DNA from: Xiphophorus maculatus
Lineage: Eukaryota > Chordata > Actinopteri > Cyprinodontiformes > Poeciliidae
Length of the DNA stretch: 64,000 nt
NCBI RefSeq assembly: GCF_002775205.1
Contig: NC_036450.1
Location: 8,306,479-8,370,478, forward strand
Reading direction: 5' to 3'
A model generated the notes under the pieces. It saw only the letters and a program-made list of their open reading frames with translations. It was not told the origin of the DNA and did no database searches. This document shows positions 1 to 11,945 of this stretch, in pieces. Position 1 is the stretch's first letter; every line of letters starts with the position of its first letter. The translations under genes were made by a program, and so were the position numbers.

Positions 1-68
1 ACATTGACAACAGAGAATATATATTTAGTTTTTTGTAGTTCAGTAGTTCAGAAGAGTATGAACCGTAC

Positions 69-3000
69 CTTAATTGAAAGCGCGTAAAGGTGATTGAGCA
101 TGACGTGGTTCGGCTCTGGAAGTAACGCAGGGTCACACTGAAGATAAGAAAATGGAAGAAAAGACAGTAAGTAACAAATGAAAGAAAAATACTGGAGCAG
201 ATGTATTTTGTACTCTAGATGCACTGCGTCTAAATAGGCCAAGAGGTTTAAAACTTATAGAAAGATAAAAAAAAAAAGCAATCACACATTTTTTGGTAAA
301 ATTTATTTAGGAAATAACAACCAGAGCAATCCTGAATTCAAATCTGATCCACTTACAGAAATTCCAGTGTCTTTGTTGAGGATGACTTGGAGGAGGTGCG
401 GAGGGAGAATAGGTGGGGACTTAAACTTTTCGTCCTGTTTGGGAACATAAGCGTCCTGGTGATACGGGCCGGGCGGAGAGCTGGACAGGTCTAACAAAAG
501 AAAAAAAAGAATGGTTGGACTAATACAAACCTTTTACCTTTCAAAAAATCAGAATATTATTAGGCAATCAAAAAAGTTTTGCAAAAGTATTCACATCTGT
601 TAAATTTTTAACATTTTATCATGGTGCAACAAAGGCAACAGCTTGGCCTGTAGAATCCTTAAATAGACCATGTCTGATATAATGAAGAAAACAAATATAA
701 AAAAGCAACGCATCCAATCTGAAAAAATCAAATGAGAAAGTTACAGAATTATATCTGTAGAGATTTAGAAAGTAATTTCAATCAATGGAGTTTATTTGTA
801 TAGTACATTTCAGCAACCAGGCAGTTCAAAGAGCTTCACGTCATAAAAACACAAACATACAAAGTCAAAGAACACAGTCAGCAACTGAAACAAGTGCCGT
901 CATTACACATCAAAATGTTGGTTAGTTTCTCATTTATTATGGTTCAAAAGCAACGCTAAACATGTTGGTTTTTAGTCCAGATTCAAAGGAATTAATTTCA
1001 TTTCTGAGTCTGTGTAGCTGCAGACAGACAGTGAGTGCTACTGTCTGAAAATGGAGAAAACATGGAACTGTGGTTCACAATGGCTTGTGACCTTAAGCTC
1101 CAGAGAACTTGTAATGTGCAGAAAAATAATCATTTGACGCACACCTTCAAGTCCACGTCTGAATGGCTCAAACATCTCAAGACAAAATGAACCCTTTTGA
1201 GTGGCCTAGTCAAAGTCCAGGCTTAAATGTATAGACCTTGTGCAGCATGACGTCAAAAAAGCCATTCATGCTTACAAACACATTAATTTAGCTGAATTAA
1301 AACACTTGTGTTCCAATCAGCACAGTACTCTGAAAAGATCATGCTAAAACCTGCTGGATTATGTGACCATATTTGTATTTTTCTACGCCATTAATGTGAC
1401 ATTATGCTACTGCAAAAAAGATATGCTTACGTCATTTATTAAAAAAATCTTTAGAAGGGCTTCCAAACTATCCGTTCCTGTATCTTTTACCTATATATAT
1501 ATTATTCTTATATACTTTGGCTATATTTTATATTGCCAAAGTTGAACTTGCTACAGTGTCTGATTAATCAATTTACACAGCAATAACACAAAAATAAAGA
1601 CTTCTCTGCATGGTATTAAATTTATGCTTTTAGAATCTGCTTCAGGGATTTTTTTGTGATCAGTTGTTAGCTCTCACCTGACACGTCAGAGGATTTTTGT
1701 GAGTCCACCATGAGAGCATCAAACACCTCAAAGTCAGTTTTCTTCACCTGGATGATATTATTAACGGTGCCCAGCTGGCTGGTCACAACAGGCTGTGAAA
1801 AGTCATGACATGGTCAAATAAACAAACTTCACAGACAACACAAAAAGAAACCCACTAGTTAAAGCAATACCGCATTCCTTGTAATCCGAAGCCCAAGTTA
1901 ATTATTTGATCCAATAATGACCTCCCATTGTACATCTAAAAGTGATTTTAATTATAGGAGCCACCAGAAATAACTAGAGAATTTGCACTTTGTGCAAAAG
2001 TAGAGTGAAAACTATAACCTGAGGGGATCAGCACTAATTAGCTAAGAAGTGTGTTAGGAGTGAAGCAGAAATCCTTACAAGGTGTAAAAAATGTGGAAGC
2101 AGCAGTGAGTTAAAAGCAAAGATTCATTATAAACGTCTTTGAAAACCTGATTTGACTTTTTCATTAGGATCAGTTGAGATGTGGGACACATTTTCTGAGA
2201 CACACTCTGGTATTTGCGAAAGTTATGGACCACAACCGCCCAGAATGCTAGAATCCCCAAATACCTGAGAACCTCTCTAAAATTTTGTTTCTAGAAAATC
2301 TAAAACTTAGTTCTTTTTCTGAACAATGATGTCAAAAGCTTTAGGAGAGAAAAAAAATGATCCAGTTTACATGAGATGTAAACTGAAATTTTACACACAA
2401 AAAATAGGGAAAATATTAAAACGCTAACATGTGATAATGACTGAATTTCTTATACTTTGAATGGTGCAGAATGAAAGCAATTAGCTTTGAAGGAGTACAA
2501 GCTATTTTAATGGATTAAAAGACTAAATATTTTTACCAGAAGAAATGACTAAATATTTCATAAAGTTAAGAAATTATAAACAGCAGAAATCATAAACATC
2601 ATGTCCCAAAAGAGCTAAACGCTCAAATTTAAATGTTTAAAATATGTAATAGAAAAAGTCTGAACAGATGTAACAGCTTACCTCAGTTGGGTCATGGGTC
2701 CACTGGCCATCTACATAAAACTTGTACTGATGCTCTCCCTCAGGTAGATCTACAATTGCCACAAATGTGTTCTGACTTGGAAGGAAGATGAAAAAAGAAG
2801 AAGACATTTAAAACAACTGTAAGTACAGTTATTAATAATTAAACATTACTAAATTATGGAGGATGTAACCGTTGAGTTTAGGACATTGCTCCCACCTTCT
2901 TATTAGGGGAATCTTATTGGCCCAGTTGTTGAAAGACCCAGAGAGGTAGACCTCTTTCCCATCCCCTGTCCAGCGAAAAACGGTTGGTCGGTCAACAGCC

Positions 3001-3342
3001 AGACCTTTATCGTCTGCTTCCAGGTCTTGCTGCCAGGCAAGAAACTCCTCCTTCTCTAAAGGGGCCTAAAACACACGTCAGAGAGATACGATAGATCCTC
3101 TTGGGGCTTTTTTACCTTTAATATGATAAGAGTTGGATTTCAAACTGTCAACATGCAAGGAAATGTGCCTCTGAGTAAACATCAATGGATACCTTTATGT
3201 CTTCTCCGTGAAAAATATCAGCATCCTCTGGGCTGTCCATGAGGATTTTGGGTCTCTCTCCCTCTTTGATGCCCCGACTGTCTCTCCGCTGAGCCTTCTC
3301 CCCATGGCCCATTGCAGCCCGCTCGCTGCTCGTGTTCCCCAT
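69..3342 (-). CDS. prkab1: prkab1, AMP-activated protein kinase subunit beta-1 (3'-partial: last exon off the left edge)
   Basis: Regulatory and scaffold subunit of AMPK, joining alpha and gamma and binding glycogen. Coding exons on the minus strand are 3342-3193, 3065-2896, 2775-2682, 1792-1678, 490-357 and 137-69. All have GT-AG borders and matching phases and total 732 nt (244 codons); mammalian beta-1 is about 270 residues, so roughly 25 C-terminal residues lie beyond base 1. The start MGNTSSERAA keeps the myristoylated Gly2. Exons 2-3 encode the carbohydrate-binding module (WTGDGKEVYLSGSFNNW, then VDLPEGEHQYKFYVDGQW). Ser107, in IRSQNTF, corresponds to mammalian Ser108. Exons 5-6 give the start of the ASC/AMPKBI domain (PPILPPHLLQVILNKDTGIS, then CDPALLPEPNHVMLNHLYAL). 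I chose beta-1 over beta-2 from the N terminus and the linker. The exon reading is direct; function is from the family. Confidence 0.96.
780..900. repeat. Teleost dispersed repeat in prkab1 intron
   Basis: The segment reads GTTTATTTGTATAGTACA, then CAGCAACCAGGCAGTTCAAAG and a run of short CA-rich words. This matches a widespread fish interspersed repeat I remember (TTTATTTGTATAGCACATTTC type). A related copy is at 62,125-62,225. I cannot assign its class. Confidence 0.5.
1140..1370 (+). mobile_element. Degenerate Tc1/mariner-type transposase remnant
   Basis: In the plus frame around 1193-1228 the translation reads PFEWPSQSPGLN, close to the WPSQSPDLNPIE signature of Tc1/mariner transposases. 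The frame then breaks, but the following DNA still resembles the family (GCAGCATGACGTCAAAAAAG, then GCTGAATTAAAACA). It is a short dead fragment inside the large prkab1 intron between coding exons 4 and 5. The match is from memory of the family. Confidence 0.55.
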
Positions 3343-3375
3343 GGTTTCGTCTTCTTATAGGCCGTCACAAGGTCC
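3193..3375 (-). other. prkab1: prkab1 first coding exon with 5' UTR
   Basis: The minus strand shows an acceptor (CTCCACTCGCAG) just before 3375, then 33 nt of leader, then ATG at 3342 in the context GAAACCATGGGG. The coding part runs to AAG at 3193, followed by GTATCC. Residues 1-50 include the myristoylation motif and the conserved segment RPKILMDSPEDADIFHGEDIK. The acceptor implies a separate upstream non-coding exon. Confidence 0.85.
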
Positions 3376-3889
3376 CTGCGAGTGGAGTTAAGAAGTTGTG
3401 TAAAGTCATCGGAAACTCTGATAAAGCTCTCTGTTAAACAATTTAATTAATCATTGACAGCTGCTGTGGGAATAAGGTCTACAGAAGCTATTTATTGTAG
3501 ATTCTAGGTGCAGTAGCTTAATTTTCATGTTACCGGTATGATGAAAATTACATCTTCACACAGATATATTTACTTTTAGACAATAAAATCCATGAAGGAT
3601 GAAGGAATTCAACAGGTGAAGCATTTTATGAGAGATGTTCATATTTGAGCAGTATAACCAACATGTTATTTTAGATTCAACATGATCCTCGCATAACATT
3701 TCTCCCAGCGTGAATTCTTATCTCTGTGAAGAGCCTCGGGGTTTGTGTGGAGGACCTGTTAGTTTCCTTGTAGCTAACCAACCTCTTGTAAGTATTCATT
3801 ATCACCTAAAATAAGTCTACAAATAAGATTCCCTGAGATCCATTGACCTCAGCATCATCTTCCATGCAGGTGTAAAAGTGCCATTGCAA

Positions 3890-4070
3890 TGTGTGTCAGT
3901 AAGAAGTGGTAGATTGAAGTCTAGGCTTTGACTAAACTATTCTTTTGTTTTTGTGTGTGTGTGTGTGTGTTCAGTCATTCCTGTTGTAAATTTGATGCTG
4001 TGTTTAGGATCACTGTCCTGCTGATGACCCAGCGTGGGCCATTCAGCTATCCCACAATCGACTCACTGAC
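3890..4070 (+). mobile_element. Fragment of a Tc1-type non-autonomous element, split by a (TG)n run
   Basis: AAGTCTAGGCTTTGACTAAAC and TCCTGTTGTAAATTTGATGC, followed by TAGGATCACTGTCCTGCTGA, are recurrent words of a common fish DNA-element family. Better preserved kin sit at 57.15-58.2 kb. A (TG)n microsatellite at 3950-3971 interrupts it. It lies in the intron between the prkab1 non-coding and first coding exons. Confidence 0.45.
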
Positions 4071-5069
4071 TGAACTGTGATTCTAAGGCTGGTTCTAAGG
4101 TTCTAAGGTTACAAAAGAAAATTTAAATCCTTAGGGCTCAATCTTGACAATTGATATTGGTGTTTGTACATATGAAATTTAAAGTGTTATGCACCACGTT
4201 TGAATCTTGTTCTCCAAATGTAATTACTTGTCAAAGAAAGTATTAATATTAGATTGTCTTTGTTTATAATTTAGTCACAACTGACAATAAAACAAACCAC
4301 AACAAAAGAAATCATTTATTCGTATGTATGTGGATACGTTTGTGCATATCGTTGCATGTTTTACAAGTTTAATGCCCCAACAAGCACCACGAGGTTATCA
4401 CTATAGAAGATTGGTTATGATGAGTCATGCTTTCCCTAAATATATATCAATTTGTTATCCTATTTTAATGCAATAAAAACGTCTCAAGTCTTATGAGACT
4501 GCAGTATTTATTGTTTTCATCTATAAATTCATTATCATTCCAATATTATGTTACGTTGTATAGCAATCCAAATTATAAGTGTTTTTGTTCAACTTCAAGG
4601 CAGGTTTAGTACTAGAATTTAGTGATTATATGTATTTTTTTTCTTAGGTTGACAACAAGAACTTAATAATCCGTTTTAATGGGCAAAAAGCAAAACGCAG
4701 GGCTGGATCAGTTCATATTTGAGTTAAGAGTGGTTTAGCAAAATAATCAAACGTAGTTGTTTTCTAAGAGAATAAGCAACATTGCGCAGCTTCTGTACAT
4801 ATTTTAGGAACGGCAGGGTTAAAGCTAAATATAAACCCCGACGTTAATAATCTCCATCACTGCTCCTTTCCAAGCGTGCTGTTTATTGACAGAGAGCAAA
4901 ACCCACAAAGGGTCAAAGCTAACATGTTGGACTGAAGCTAACAAGGCTCCATCAGCACGTCGGCGTTCGCTTGGCAAGAGGCTGTTTAAATACTACAGCT
5001 TATGAACACGCAGGTTGTCGTTACAGAAACAGCTATTACAGATGCAGATGAACGTGTAAAGCTTTTTAC

Positions 5070-5190
5070 CTCAGGAACGTTCACCGTCGAAGATGCCGGT
5101 GACTCATAAACTCCATTTCGATGGATTCTAATACAAAACACGACAGGGTCCAGCAAAACAAATCCGCCCCCCATCTGCGCAAGCGCACAC
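5070..5190 (-). promoter_or_regulatory. prkab1: Probable prkab1 promoter and non-coding exon 1 with NRF-1-like site
   Basis: TGCGCAAGCGCA at 5176-5187 is one base from the NRF-1 consensus (YGCGCAYGCGCR). Downstream on the minus strand the sequence reaches a splice donor, CCTGAG then GTAAAAAG, at 5070/5069. This fits a short non-coding first exon of about 110 nt spliced to the acceptor at 3376. The transcription start is inferred, not seen; there is no clear TATA box. NRF-1 sites are common in TATA-less promoters of metabolic genes. Confidence 0.55.
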
Positions 5191-7430
5191 GATCTAAATG
5201 AAATACATAGCAACTGAGAAAAACCGATACAGGTAAAATTTTTAGTCAACGCTTGTTAAAATTATGATATAAAAAGTATTCCGTAGTTCTGACCAAATGC
5301 GTTTATTTTGGGTTGTTTGAAGGAATTCGCGTCTTTGAGGTAATAGATGTAATCCTGTTTATCCAACACTAGATGGCAGTGTGGCTCAAGTGCAATACAT
5401 TACGTTAATATTCAAGCAAAACGTCTTTGCAACCGTGCTTTACAAGTTTTCACAACCATTAGACTGTATTTTATTATATTTCAACAACCTAGTTGCGTTT
5501 TATTTAGACTTTATTTGACAGTCCAACAAAAAGTTGTACAGTTTTGTGAAATAGAAAAAAAGACAAATGATTTTCTTGTTTAGCACTTAAATTCCTTAGA
5601 ATGCTGCTGTGCTTTGCATTGGTTAGCCTAAATCTATGCATCTGTAGGTTTACATTTTATCTTATTCTGCTCTGTAAAACGTCTGAAACTCATATTGCTC
5701 AGACATCAATTGTGAATACCAATTTTTAAATCTTGCCACTGATTTTCAGTTTGAAATGTTTTTTTATATAGAAAATGTTTTATACAAATATTGATTGTTG
5801 AAAATACAGAGTTTATCTTGGACGGTCCTAAGAGCCAAGAGCAAAACGTATTAGCTGAGGATCAGAGATCAGATAGAGACTTTTTTATTATTATTTTTTT
5901 GTTAATATTAGAGAATGGTAGACTGTAAAACCATAATAACTGAACACTCACATATTTGTTAAAGTTGATCAAAACACTTCTGAGTGACCTGAAAATTATT
6001 ATTGAAAATCCATTTCTCATAAAACTGCTCAAGCGCAGGTGGAGCACTTCTGTTAGAGCGTCTATTTTCCTCGTTGCAGGGTAAAAAAAGTAGCTAACCT
6101 TAACTACTTCCAACAGGCCGTAAGAGCAGGTTCTGCAAGGTAAGCTACACACCTATATTGACAACAATGTCAATACCTATCGGAGTAGACCAGGGGCTCT
6201 GCCAGGAATCTTAGGCCCCATGACAAAAAATTTAACTACCCACCCTCCTCCCACGCAGCTGCTGTTACAATTTTTTGAGTCTGTCTATCAAAAGCATCAC
6301 AATTTTAAAGGCTTGCAACTGCCTTGCTTTCTTTGGTCCAATACTGATAACTAGCACAATATTTACTGCTCATGAATGTTACATGCAACAGTCCATATAC
6401 AGTATGCAAGTAGGTTGCTTAAATTTTTTCTATTAGTTTTAGCTTACTGACATGTCTCTCCCCATGAGCAACAGTCATAGGCAACATGCAAAATATACAT
6501 GAAGCAATCCAGACTTTTAAAAAAAGGCTATGTAGTTGCATTTTATTCAAGCTTCAGTACATAACTTTAATAAAAAATATGTTTTCTCCATATTTGTTAA
6601 AGCTGTCACCATGTCGTGACAGTTTGTTATGAGACAGATAATCTGTGAAACAATCAATCAATCTCCTCCACCTCCTCCCTGAATTACTATTGCTGGTTAA
6701 AGTAATGCAATGTTCTGACCAAAACAATCAATCATAACTAGTAGGAAGGTCTTAACGCTGTCAATTAACCTCAAGAACTCACTGGTAAATGTGCTAATGG
6801 TGGAAAAACTATTTATCATTACAGAAAAATGTTTATCTGCTGTCTTTGGTAGCTATGCAAACTAGACTGAGCATTCACAACAGGCTGCGCTAGCTACAAC
6901 ATAGGGATGAGCAGCCACATGAGACTGTGATTGACAGCACTAAAACTCAAACTGTCTCTGATTAGTTGTTTCTAGATAGAAGGCAGATTAAATACATTTT
7001 TTCACAGATTATTTCTATACCATACTGTCACAACATGACATTTTTAGCAAATATGTAAAAAAATATATATGTATATAAAAGTTACATACCGCAGCTTTAA
7101 TTTCACTCAGAAGAGAACGGGTCAGGAGGGACATGGGTTAGAGCTGCTGCTGACTGACTCATCTGTTGTTAAGTGTGGTAAAAGGTACAGGGACAAGTTC
7201 AATATATGAATATGTTGGTAATTTATTTCCTTAATTCATTAAATGTTAGTGAAATGAAGGCAAACAGTAGTCTGTAACTAAACTAACTATGCTGGTTGAT
7301 AATCTCACACAGTCCAACCACCTCTCGGAGAAAAACTGGGTTACAAATTGACACTTTTGTCCTTTTCTCTCTCTGTCTCTCTATTTTTTTGAAAACTTAA
7401 GTTTATTATTTTTCTTAGCAGCATACTCTT
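5191..7430. other. Intergenic, no gene seen
   Basis: AT-rich sequence upstream of prkab1. The open frames here are short, lack family resemblance and have no splice context. I see no RNA gene or clear transposon ends. Confidence 0.5.
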
Positions 7431-7436
7431 GCACCT

Positions 7437-7676
7437 TTGCCAATGCCCCAAAATGCACCTATTAATGAAACATTAAAAGTGAAACCAGAAGGGGAAAGCC
7501 CAAGACGAATATCTTCCCAGGTTGATGTTCATAGTAGTGCATTAACAGCGATTATGATAAAGCAGAATGAAATCACTGAGATGCTTGTAAAACAACAAAC
7601 TACTTTAAGGCTTAAACTTTCCCTTGTTTTCAAAGGCATTTCTTATATTGTATGTAAGCAAACCTTAAAGTTTTAA
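7437..7676 (+). mobile_element. Possible gag-like fragment of an LTR retrotransposon
   Basis: A 79-codon frame contains IMIKQNEITEMLVKQQTT, which resembles the segment before the capsid-like region of fish BEL/Pao-type gag proteins as I remember them. It then drifts and stops. No LTRs, protease or reverse transcriptase are seen around it, so if real it is an isolated relic. Low confidence; a non-viral coiled segment is the alternative. Confidence 0.3.
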
Positions 7677-8269
7677 ACTTTATTCCTTTTCTTTCCTTCT
7701 TTCTGTGCAACCATGAAAGCTGTGATCCCACCCAGCCCAGCTCAGTTGTTACCTGGTACCAGGAGAAGTTGGTTCTGATGCACCATACATCTGAAATAAA
7801 GTTGCTTGTGGCAGCCTTTCGTTCCAAAAAAGCAAAAAATAAAAACTCCAATAAAGGCTGTGGGTGGCAACAGGTGGTTTGGGATTTGTACGCACTTTGA
7901 CTTGATTCATTTATTGTAAAAGTGGAAATAAAGGTCTTGTAACTTAGTTGAAATGAAAAATAATCTCAATTTAATGTTTGAAGGTGTAAACAAGTGTAAA
8001 TAAGTGTTCAAGTGGTCAAAAAAAATCCTTCTACCAAACCTCCCGTCCACACCAGACATCCACCAAACAATCCACCCAGCACCGTGTTCTTACTTAAATT
8101 GGTGGGAGGGTCTAACAATTAACAACGTAAATTAAACAATTCCAAATATAAAAAATTACAAATTTTGATTCTAAATTAACTTAAATATATTCTAACTACC
8201 CAAAGAACAAAACAAAATCGGTAGAAATTATAAACTACAAAACCTTAGCATAAATGGCCACGACAGTTG

Positions 8270-8830
8270 CTCCTAAAGTCATCAGTTGGACCCGTCTGGT
8301 TCTTCATCTGGTCTCTGTCATGTTGTTTTGAACTCTCCGAACCCGCATGCAAAGACTCTCTCAGGAGATCAGATTAAAGATTTATTTACAAAAGACAATT
8401 GGTGTGTAATGCAGGAGCGTCTGATCAGGAGCGGACCGGTGTGATCGAACAGCTGGTAGGTGGGCGTAACTCGTCAGGGAGCTCAGCGGATGGAACTGCA
8501 AATCCCGTACTTCGCATGGAGTGTCCAGACAACAGGAGCCTAGGAATCACAGAAAGGTACAGGACAGGTAAGCGTGCGAAACAGACTGGATATCTTTCTA
8601 GAGATCTCAGGACCAGATGTACCACAAAGGCGACAACACTCTGGCGACGAAGTGCCGGGAACCCGCTCCTAATATGCTCCCGCTGATGATCCACAGGTGC
8701 CGAAACACACCTGTGGAGAGGGTGTGTGAATACGCCAGCGAGCTCTCGAACGCCACCTAGAAGGAAACCCTTTAGAGTAGCCTGCATCTTTTCTGTGTCC
8801 GTGGTAAAAAGTGGATGTCGCTGCATCTCT
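8270..8830. other. GC-rich island without a recognisable gene
   Basis: The GC content stands out against AT-rich flanks. Two antisense frames (95 codons plus, 133 codons minus) overlap across it, but neither resembles a protein I know. The minus frame is explained by low stop density in GC-rich DNA. It includes GATTAAAGATTTATTTACAA and an inverted repeat around CACAGGTG and CACCTGTG (8693-8717), so an insertion or LTR-like remnant is possible. Confidence 0.4.
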
Positions 8831-8952
8831 TAATAAATCACAGAAATGTATAAGTGTGTAGTCGTTTAAGTGTGGTGTATTTTTATACTATGCAGCTTTC
8901 AGTTTATTAGGCACACCTTTGCAGTAATCCGTCAGCACCAACAAAATGACTA

Positions 8953-9008
8953 AAAAGATTGTTGTACTTCATCGTCCCCTTGGGGACATTTGTAGTACGC
9001 AATCTTTT
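8953..9008. repeat. Nested hairpin
   Basis: The outer arms AAAAGATTGTTGTAC (8953-8967) and GTACGCAATCTTTT (8995-9008) pair with one bulge. Inside lies GTCCCC-TT-GGGGAC (8974-8987). The word CGTCCCCTTGGGGAC recurs in fish non-LTR or hairpin-type repeats as I remember, so a repeat end is likely. Confidence 0.55.
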
Positions 9009-9534
9009 GAATTACTGAAGACTGACTGACTGCTTTTGCCATAAACAATCCAAAAATCTGAAGTGAAGCCAGTCCTGCTCATTCTTTATGCAGCTTCTAT
9101 TATCACTTCAGTGCAATTGATTTTTTTAAAACAAATTATCAACGTAATGCTGCTTTATGACAAAGATTTTATGCATTTGAACATTGTCACTTCAGCTTAA
9201 TTTGTCAGCCTTCCTGTCGATTTGAAAATGTAGATAACTTCCTGACCATCTTATGACCTCCCACATTGTCTGTCTTATTCTTTACAGTTCAGCTTCCACA
9301 AGATGGATCCCACTGATTTTGTTTGACGAATGGAATAAAAGTTCTTCTGATGTAGGAAATGTGTTCTATGGTTTTGTTGTTTTACAGCACATTATATTGT
9401 ATTGTGACATTGTTCTTTATGACATTGCGAATACGTAAATGGATTTTATTTCTACAAATCTGCTGAAAATAAATACCTGTTGTTATTCACAGTACTTGGA
9501 CTAAATTTTCTTTTATGAAATTTTTCGGCTTATG

Positions 9535-9790
9535 GTAAAATATTCTTATATTTTAAAAAATGTAAACTTTAATTTACAGTAAACCTGACATTATGTTGTG
9601 AAACAAGTTTACAGTAGACCAGCTTTACTATAAAATACAATTACAGTATTATACTATAAACTACATTTACAGTAAAGCAATTATAACTGTAAAGCACACT
9701 CACAGTAAAAATTAACTGTGAAATATCATAACAGTAACGGTACTGTAGAATGGTAATTACAGTAAAAGGTCTAACAGTGTGGCTTCACAT
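9535..9790. repeat. ACAGTAA-rich repeat terminus, copy 1
   Basis: The segment is dense in ACAGTAA and its reverse complement, and ends TTACAGTAAAAGGTCTAACAGTG. The same ending, in the same orientation (ACAGCAAAGGCTAACAGTG), occurs near 18,800. These are probably diverged copies of one DNA-transposon terminus. Confidence 0.5.
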
Positions 9791-10489
9791 TCACTTCAGA
9801 TACATTACAAGATGCTTACTTATGAAGCTTTGCACTAGGCATAGGCAATAAATCGATTTGATCAATTAATATTTTGCTTTGTTTTGTTTTAAAAGATTTA
9901 ATTTTAGGACAACTGAGATTTTTCCACTAATGTACTCCTCAGATTTCCGAGAATCTGGACCACACAGGACCTACCATCTTGTTTGACAAGCGTGTTTTGT
10001 AGCTTCTAATTATTTGCACTTTGAATTCAGGTCAACTCACAGAAGGAATGACTAAAATAAAAGCCAGTTTTTGAAAATATTTTTTGTCCTTTGTAATTTT
10101 TTATGCATTCATAAAAGCAGGGAAAAAAATTGATAAAATTTTGATCAAAATCTCACATTTGGAATGAAAAAATAAGCGATTTTAAATTTAAGTAACATCA
10201 CCAAGGTCTACTTTGAATGGACAAGAACTACATCTGAGAACCTGTAAGCCCATGTATTCATTGCAGGTCCCTGAGGTAAACAGGGTTTGCTGATTGTGCA
10301 AAGTGAAAAACTAAAAGGTAGCATATTCAGCAGTAGCACCAAGAATTTGGACATCGCTACTCTTGTTTGAATTGTCTCGACTGTGAATTTTTAAAAAAGC
10401 AACTAAAAGCATTTTTTGTAATTGGTTTTGCTAACTGTATGGATGTGTTGCTTAATGTTTTTAGAGGAAGGCAGAGCATCTAGAGAGAG

Positions 10490-11290
10490 TGCACATGAAC
10501 AGAGAGAACATGCAAACTCCATGCAGAAATACCCTATAGCTTGAATTTGAATCCAGGACTTTCTTGCCGTGAGGTGACGGGACTCCCAGGAGAACTTCAA
10601 TTGCTCCAGAAGTCGGGGTTTACTAACTTGTGTGGACCACATGGTTCAAATCTGATGTAATCCATTGGGCTTGATTGTAATGTAATCTAATTTGGATCGT
10701 ATTAGATCCGAATTAGATGTACTTCTCAATGTGACTGTATGGTTGGCTATATTTTGTTTTACCTGGATATGTATTTTATGAATTGCAACTGTCATGTAAA
10801 ATGCTTTAAGGTGACGTCTGTGTTCATTTCCCCTTTTCTATGCATAGACTTGCATTGTATTGAATAAAGACGTTTAGTAACCTAAGACTGTAGCCTTAAT
10901 GTAGCTGGGAATAGAACCATGGGCTGTGCAGCTGCCACTGTCTACCTCATCAAAGTTTTAATCCTATTATCAGGATATAGTTACCTTGTAGATTACAAAT
11001 CTCCTCCATCCCCATTCATGTTTCAAACTTGCTTTGTCTCCCTCAGGATTTTGTGGAGGATCATTGTATCCCATTGTTTATGAGGTCAGAGGCAGGCTAC
11101 ACCCGGTTAGCAGCCATTTCAGATCCACACAAGGTTACAATCATCTACATTGAAATCTAAGGTTGTTGTAAAATCTCCAGGTACTCTGACATGCATATTG
11201 GTAGACCGTAGGACGAAGCTGGAGAGGCTGTCGAAAGCCCAAAGGGGAGAACATGGAAACTTCACACAAAAAGGAAGCCCGAAAAACTTT
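10490..11290. repeat. Degenerate copies of a common fish interspersed repeat
   Basis: Near 10,500-10,590 the sequence has GAGAGAACATGCAAACTCC, then ATGCAGAAATACC and AATCCAGGACTTTCTTGC. Near 11,210-11,290 a second, poorer copy has GGAGAACATGGAAACTTCAC. These words belong to a widespread fish repeat. Class is not assigned, and between the two copies I see nothing else. Confidence 0.4.
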
Positions 11291-11749
11291 TATGCTGAAT
11301 CATTCCAGTGTATTTCTTTATATTTGGCTTTTAAGCACCAAATATTGCTGAAGTCTGTTAAAACAATCTCAGTCATTCCTTCTCAAGACTTTCCCTGCAT
11401 TTTTTTTTCTATTTTCAGTTCAGTATATTTACTTTATTCTTCTTTATTTATTTTAAAAGGCTCTGCAATTTAAGGGATAAAACAATGTAACTTCTACCAG
11501 TAACATCCAGCAAATTGCTCAAAATGCAGCGTGGGTCGCCTCTGAAAAGTTTTGAAAGGGGTGGTCAGAAAAATAAAAACAAAGCCATACTTTAATTAAT
11601 CATTACATATGCATAAATAAACAAATTAGTGTTGCAACTCATTGAAGTATAAAAGACTGTCTGTCTGGCCAGGGGGCGCCATTGTCCCAAAAAAATTGAA
11701 TTAACAAAGGGCGGTTTAAATAACTTATTTTAAAATGATTAGTCTATTC

Positions 11750-11945
11750 CTCTTTCACTCCTGTACCCCTTGAACTTTTTTCACATTTTTGTCATATTAA
11801 AATCACAAATACCAGTGTGTTTTATATGATCTTTATGCAACAAATCTACACTATAATTGTATATAATTGTGAAAGAGGGAGAAAGTGATTTATCATTCAA
11901 GCATTTTTAACAAAAATAAGTAAATAAAAATCTATGAAAACTGTG
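11750..11945 (+). mobile_element. Fragment of the same non-autonomous DNA element family as 57.15-58.2 kb
   Basis: CTGTACCCCTTGAACTTTTT, then TTTTGTCATATTAAAATCAC, match the family's subterminal consensus as I remember it. The 3' part is lost. It is intergenic. Confidence 0.45.

Noticed and set aside
8425..8826. 133-codon minus-strand protein
   Set aside because: No family resemblance; long frames on both strands of a GC-rich island are expected by composition.
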